Shown: piece by piece, positions 6,015 to 9,096 of the stretch
Numbering within the stretch: the stretch's first letter is position 1
Layout: every line of letters begins with the position of its first letter
DNA from: an uncultured Granulicatella sp.
GTDB taxonomy: Bacteria; Bacillota; Bacilli; Lactobacillales; Aerococcaceae
Assembly: GCA_937891475.1 (NCBI GenBank)
Contig: CALATC010000214.1
Location: 1 to 9,096 of the forward strand
Length of the DNA stretch: 9,096 bases
Reading direction: 5' to 3'
Program-made: the position numbers and the translations under genes
The notes under the pieces: generated by a model
What the model was told of the DNA's origin: nothing
Databases searched by the model: none
The model's input: the letters and a program-made list of their open reading frames with translations, nothing else

Positions 6015-6347
6015 TTAGATTTTTTTTACAAATTCTGATTTTAATTTCATCGCACCGAAACCATCAATTTTACAATCAATATTGTGGTCTCCTTCTACGA
6101 TACGAATATTTTTCACACGTGTACCTTGCTTAATATCTTTTGGAGCACCTTTAACTTTTAAATCTTTAATAACTGTTACAGTATCTCCATTTTCTAAACG
6201 GTTTCCATTTGCATCAATGGCAACTACTCCATCTTCTTCAACTTCTTGTCCTGGTTCCCATTCATGAGCACACTCTGGACAAACTAATAATACACCATCT
6301 TCATATGTGTATTCTGAATTACATTTTGGACAATTTGGTAATGACAT
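6015..6347 (-). CDS. yjdM: YjdM (former PhnA) family zinc-ribbon protein
   Basis: A 110-residue protein of the YjdM/PhnA family. The N-terminus is a zinc ribbon with CPKC (6-9) and CPEC (23-26). The C-terminal half is the small beta domain typical of the family, with [15 protein letters not shown] (53-67) and [16 protein letters not shown] (94-109). The old name alkylphosphonate utilisation protein comes from its position near phn genes in E. coli; a role in phosphonate use is not supported by sequence, and the cellular function is unclear. The start is the ATG at 6347, with AAAGGAG and a 6-base spacer; the frame extends six codons upstream to an ATG at 6365, but that form would place the Shine-Dalgarno inside the gene. 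It is the last gene of the operon, 36 bases after trhP2. Confidence 0.9.
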   Translation of the reverse strand: MSLPNCPKCNSEYTYEDGVLLVCPECAHEWEPGQEVEEDGVVAIDANGNRLENGDTVTVIKDLKVKGAPKDIKQGTRVKNIRIVEGDHNIDCKIDGFGAMKLKSEFVKKI

Positions 6348-6383
6348 AATCGTCTCCTTTCTCATTTTTTGTTTGTATCTATT

Positions 6384-7625
6384 TTACCTTCTTTTTCGAA
6401 TCATGTCTAATGGTTTCACTGGTTCTGTTACTTTCATTTTACAAATCATCATTGCATGAGGAGCTGCTTCAATTTCTTCCCCATTTTCATCCCATAAAGT
6501 TGTTAATACTTCTTCATGATGACGCATTCCTGGTCCATAAAACTCAATATGGTCTCCAACTTTAAAGTTATTTCTTTGTTGGATCGTTGCAATTTGAGTT
6601 TCTGGATCATATTCCAACACTTGACCTACGAATGCATATTGTGGAATTTGGCGACGAGCACCAAATAATTGCTCTTCTTCAGTAGGGATTTGATAATAGA
6701 ATCCTGTTGCTAACTCACGTTGAGCTGCTTTCCATAATTCGTCAACCCATTCTTGCTTACATACATAGTTATCTGGATCTTCACAATAACTATCTACTGC
6801 AGCACGATATACATTGGCCACTGTTGAAACATAGTGAATAGACTTCATACGACCTTCAATTTTTAAGCTATCTACTCCAGCTTCAATTAAATCTGGCAAA
6901 TTGTGAATCATTGATAAGTCAACCGCACTCATAGAGAATTTCTCTTCGATACCTTCTTCACCAGCACCAACCATATTTTTCTCATTTACAAATGGCATAT
7001 CAAACAAACCATATTTCCAACGACATGATTGCGCACATCCACCACGGTTCGCATCACGACGTACCATGTGATTAGACAATACACAACGACCTGAATATGA
7101 AATACACATCGCACCATGAATAAATGCTTCAATTTCAACATCCACTTTTTCTTGCATTTCTTGAATTTCTGCCATAGAAACTTCACGTGCTAATACAACA
7201 CGTTCTAAGCCTTCATCTTTCCAGAAGTTTAATGTTTCCCAGTTTGCTGCAGAAGCTTGTGTCGAAAGGTGAATTGGTAATCCTGGAGCTTCAGAAGCAC
7301 AAATATCCATTAATGCCATATCACTGACAATCGCTGCATCAATTCCAAGGTCACGAACTGTACGGAAAAATTCACCCGCACCTTTTTCGTCTCCTTCGTG
7401 AGTCACCATGTTTGCTGCAATATATACTTTAGCATTATGGCTATGTGCAAATTCAACGGCTTCTTTCATTTCTTCGAAATCAAAGTTCCCTGCACGACTT
7501 CTTAGTCCGTACGCTTCTCCTCCTAAAAATACTGCATCTGCACCATATAAAATTGCTGTTTTTAATTTTTCAAGTGTTCCTGCTGGAGCAAGAACTTCTG
7601 GTTTTTTCAAAATTTTTCTTCCCAT
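6384..7625 (-). CDS. trhP2: U32-family tRNA hydroxylation protein TrhP2 (YrrO-like)
   Basis: A 413-residue member of the peptidase U32 family, matching the larger partner of the Bacillus YrrN/YrrO pair (now TrhP1/TrhP2). These proteins take part in prephenate-dependent 5-hydroxylation of wobble uridine 34 in tRNA; the older label collagenase-like protease is probably wrong for this branch. The barrel starts with PEVLAPAGTLEKLKTA (9-24) and FLGGEAYGLRSRAGNFDF (33-50). The U32 signature EAFIHGAMCISYSGRCVLS lies at 167-185. Cysteines C174, C181, C197 and C201 are candidates for the [4Fe-4S] ligands known for the E. coli homologue; C281 and C289 lie further on. A small C-terminal beta domain follows from about 330. 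The ATG has AGGAGA overlapping the TAG stop of trhP1, 11 bases upstream, so translation is likely coupled. Confidence 0.9.
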   Translation of the reverse strand: MGRKILKKPEVLAPAGTLEKLKTAILYGADAVFLGGEAYGLRSRAGNFDFEEMKEAVEFAHSHNAKVYIAANMVTHEGDEKGAGEFFRTVRDLGIDAAIVSDMALMDICASEAPGLPIHLSTQASAANWETLNFWKDEGLERVVLAREVSMAEIQEMQEKVDVEIEAFIHGAMCISYSGRCVLSNHMVRRDANRGGCAQSCRWKYGLFDMPFVNEKNMVGAGEEGIEEKFSMSAVDLSMIHNLPDLIEAGVDSLKIEGRMKSIHYVSTVANVYRAAVDSYCEDPDNYVCKQEWVDELWKAAQRELATGFYYQIPTEEEQLFGARRQIPQYAFVGQVLEYDPETQIATIQQRNNFKVGDHIEFYGPGMRHHEEVLTTLWDENGEEIEAAPHAMMICKMKVTEPVKPLDMIRKRR

Positions 7626-7636
7626 TCGTCTCTCTC

Positions 7637-8557
7637 CTATTTCACATCTTCTGGATTTAAAATATAAAATCCTGCATCCAAACCACGTTGTTCTGGATGT
7701 AGTTCTCTAACTTGTAATTCTAAGCTTGCACTCTTTTCAACTGTCCAAGTACCTGCTTCGATTTCTTTACGTGCATTATCAAATAATTGAACCACTTTAA
7801 CAAAGTTTTCTCCTGGAGTTAAAACTCCATCAAATTTCCATTGAGGAACACCCATTTCAGCTAATTCTAATAAGTAAGGAGCTAGAGAAACATCATTGTT
7901 GGCGAAAATATGTGTCCCATTAATATCTTGATAGATTGAATAATGAGAATCTTCATCTGCAGGTTCACTGACAAATAATCCACGTTTTTTCTCAACACTC
8001 TCTTCTTTCTCAATATAGTTAAAATAATTTTGTAATAATGGACGTTTAGAATGATGGATACATGTTGCACCATAAACTAACACTTCAATTGGAACTTCAA
8101 CTTGGCTTGCTAAAATTTCCATTTCTGCTCTTGGTATTTCTCTAGCAATTACTGCACCTATTGCCCCACGTTTAGCCCAGAAATTAACTTGACGACTACT
8201 TGTTACTAAAACAGCAGCGTCATAATAATAAGGAATTGAGTATTCTAGGTTCTTCATGATTTGAACAACACCAGGATCTCCTACTGTAATCATATCTACA
8301 TTAATAGATTTTAAAAATTGTAAATATTCTGGAACTTTCGCAATTCCTTCATTATGAAAAATCGCATTAACCGCTACATTTACTTTTTTTCCATAGCGAT
8401 GTGCTAATTCTGTTAATTCTTTTTGTTCATCTCGTGAAAACGACATTGGTAATCTTAAACCAAATAAGTCTTCACCAAAGCACAATACATCTACTCCTGC
8501 TTCAAGTAGTGCTTGCGCTTGTTGGATTGATTCAACTGTTGCAATCAGCTCTATCAT
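7637..8557 (-). CDS. trhP1: U32-family tRNA hydroxylation protein TrhP1 (YrrN-like)
   Basis: A 306-residue shorter U32 paralogue, matching the YrrN/TrhP1 type in length and in its place directly before the larger partner. It shares the barrel layout: ALLEAGVDVLCFGEDLFGLR (16-35), FHNEG (67-71), AVIAREIPRAEM (135-146). At the signature position it reads EVLVYGATCIHHSKRPLLQNY (158-178). Only C166 of the family's cluster cysteines is left, so it probably does not hold the iron-sulfur centre and may serve a structural or tRNA-binding role beside TrhP2 (inference). The C-terminal extension domain of TrhP2 is absent, as expected for this subfamily. The ATG has GGAGG with an 8-base spacer. It is the first gene of the trhP1-trhP2-yjdM operon. 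Confidence 0.87.
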   Translation of the reverse strand: MIELIATVESIQQAQALLEAGVDVLCFGEDLFGLRLPMSFSRDEQKELTELAHRYGKKVNVAVNAIFHNEGIAKVPEYLQFLKSINVDMITVGDPGVVQIMKNLEYSIPYYYDAAVLVTSSRQVNFWAKRGAIGAVIAREIPRAEMEILASQVEVPIEVLVYGATCIHHSKRPLLQNYFNYIEKEESVEKKRGLFVSEPADEDSHYSIYQDINGTHIFANNDVSLAPYLLELAEMGVPQWKFDGVLTPGENFVKVVQLFDNARKEIEAGTWTVEKSASLELQVRELHPEQRGLDAGFYILNPEDVK

Positions 8558-8602
8558 TCCAAACGCCTCCTATTCTTTCATTAAAATATACTGATATAGA
8601 GT

Positions 8603-8631
8603 AGCATAAATTTTAAAATATCGCCACTCAA
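8603..8631 (-). promoter_or_regulatory. probable promoter of the trhP1-trhP2-yjdM operon
   Basis: On the minus strand there is TTGAGT (8626-8631), a 17-base spacer and TATGCT (8603-8608). The -10 is only a partial match to TATAAT; TATATC and TATATT lie a little further downstream but lack a spaced -35. The resulting leader would be about 40 bases with no obvious regulatory fold. Confidence 0.5.
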
Positions 8632-8687
8632 AACCAGCAATCTAGAATGAGAACAGTTTTCAATTAGATTTTTTATAGAACGAGAAC

Positions 8688-8715
8688 AAAAAAAATCCTC
8701 CCAAAAGGGAGGATT
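8688..8715 (-). terminator. Rho-independent terminator of tuf
   Basis: A perfect 9-bp stem AATCCTCCC/GGGAGGATT (8694-8702 and 8707-8715) with a 4-base loop is followed on the minus strand by eight T (8688-8695, two of them in the stem). It lies 20 bases after the tuf stop codon. Confidence 0.92.
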
Positions 8716-8735
8716 GAAAATCAATTTAATAAAAA

Positions 8736-9096
8736 TTATTTTTCGATAGAAGCTACGATTCCAGCACCTACAGTACGTCCACCTTCACGGATAGAGAACT
8801 TAGTACCTTCTTCGATCGCAACTGGGTGAATTAATTCAACTTCCATAGTTACGTTGTCACCAGGCATTACCATTTCAGTACCTTCTGGTAACACACAAAC
8901 ACCAGTGATGTCTGTTGTACGGAAGTAGAATTGAGGACGGTAGTTAGAGAAGAATGGAGTGTGACGTCCGCCTTCTTCTTTAGTTAATACGTAAACCTCA
9001 GCTTTGAATTTTGTATGTGGAGTGATTGTTCCTGGTTTAGAAAGAACTTGTCCACGTTCGATGTTGTCACGTGTAACACCACGTAATAATGTACCA
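8736..9096 (-). CDS. tuf: Elongation factor Tu, C-terminal part (5' end beyond the window)
   Basis: The last 119 full codons of EF-Tu, the GTPase that delivers aminoacyl-tRNA to the ribosome. The frame runs off the right edge and ends with TAA at 8736-8738. Diagnostic segments translated by hand are [20 protein letters not shown] at the domain II/III boundary, then [40 protein letters not shown], the MPGDN turn and the terminal [15 protein letters not shown]. Together these cover the end of domain II and all of domain III. Codon choice is strongly biased (repeated CGT, GGT, GAA), as expected for a highly expressed gene. A terminator follows directly, so tuf is the last gene of its transcription unit. 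No frameshift or premature stop is seen in the visible part. Confidence 0.97.
   Translation of the reverse strand, partial: GTLLRGVTRDNIERGQVLSKPGTITPHTKFKAEVYVLTKEEGGRHTPFFSNYRPQFYFRTTDITGVCVLPEGTEMVMPGDNVTMEVELIHPVAIEEGTKFSIREGGRTVGAGIVASIEK

Noticed and set aside
6015..6347. Phosphonate metabolism role for the PhnA-named protein
   Set aside because: No phn genes are present nearby, and the family name is historical; the zinc-ribbon protein matches YjdM.
6384..8557. Annotation of the two U32 proteins as collagenases or secreted proteases
   Set aside because: There is no signal peptide or protease active-site evidence. The paired short/long arrangement fits YrrN/YrrO (TrhP1/TrhP2) instead.

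Overview
The window is AT-rich DNA from a Gram-positive bacterium, most likely of the order Lactobacillales. This rests on strong AGGAGG-type ribosome binding sites, U-tract hairpin terminators, the EF-Tu C-terminus, paired U32 proteins of the YrrN/YrrO type, and an rRNA leader with a TTTGAAAACT boxA-like element. A Carnobacteriaceae-like genus such as Granulicatella is a guess, not a demonstrated identity. No insertion sequence, CRISPR array, prophage or tRNA was seen.

Layout from left to right. Positions 1-191 hold the promoter and leader region of a ribosomal RNA operon that reads leftward out of the window; it has two promoters exactly 95 bp apart. Divergent from it is an rsuA-family rRNA pseudouridine synthase gene (248-964, plus strand), closed by a bidirectional terminator. 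Everything after that reads on the minus strand. A three-gene flavin/redox operon (transcribed 3868 to 1012) encodes a cytosolic ApbE-type FMN transferase, a single-domain NAD(P)H:FMN reductase-like protein, and a paralogous reductase fused to a PAS-like domain. The fused protein ends in a repetitive tail with two ApbE-type flavinylation motifs. Next come an OatA-like membrane acyltransferase with an extracytoplasmic SGNH domain (own promoter and terminator), a trhP1-trhP2-yjdM operon (8557 to 6015), and the 3' part of tuf (EF-Tu) with its terminator.

How the genes fit together. The most interesting unit is the apbE operon. The modifying enzyme has no signal peptide, and the downstream reductase-PAS protein, also without one, carries two tail sequences (DATSGAS and DATSSAS) that resemble the ApbE acceptor consensus. 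The operon may therefore encode both a covalent FMN attachment enzyme and its own cytosolic substrate. The two U32 proteins are expected to act together in tRNA wobble-uridine hydroxylation. With rsuA, tuf and the rRNA operon, they make the flanks of the window translation-related.

Two gene starts should be moved downstream. The longest open frames of apbE and of the acyltransferase both begin at or upstream of the likely transcription start of a good sigma-A-type promoter.
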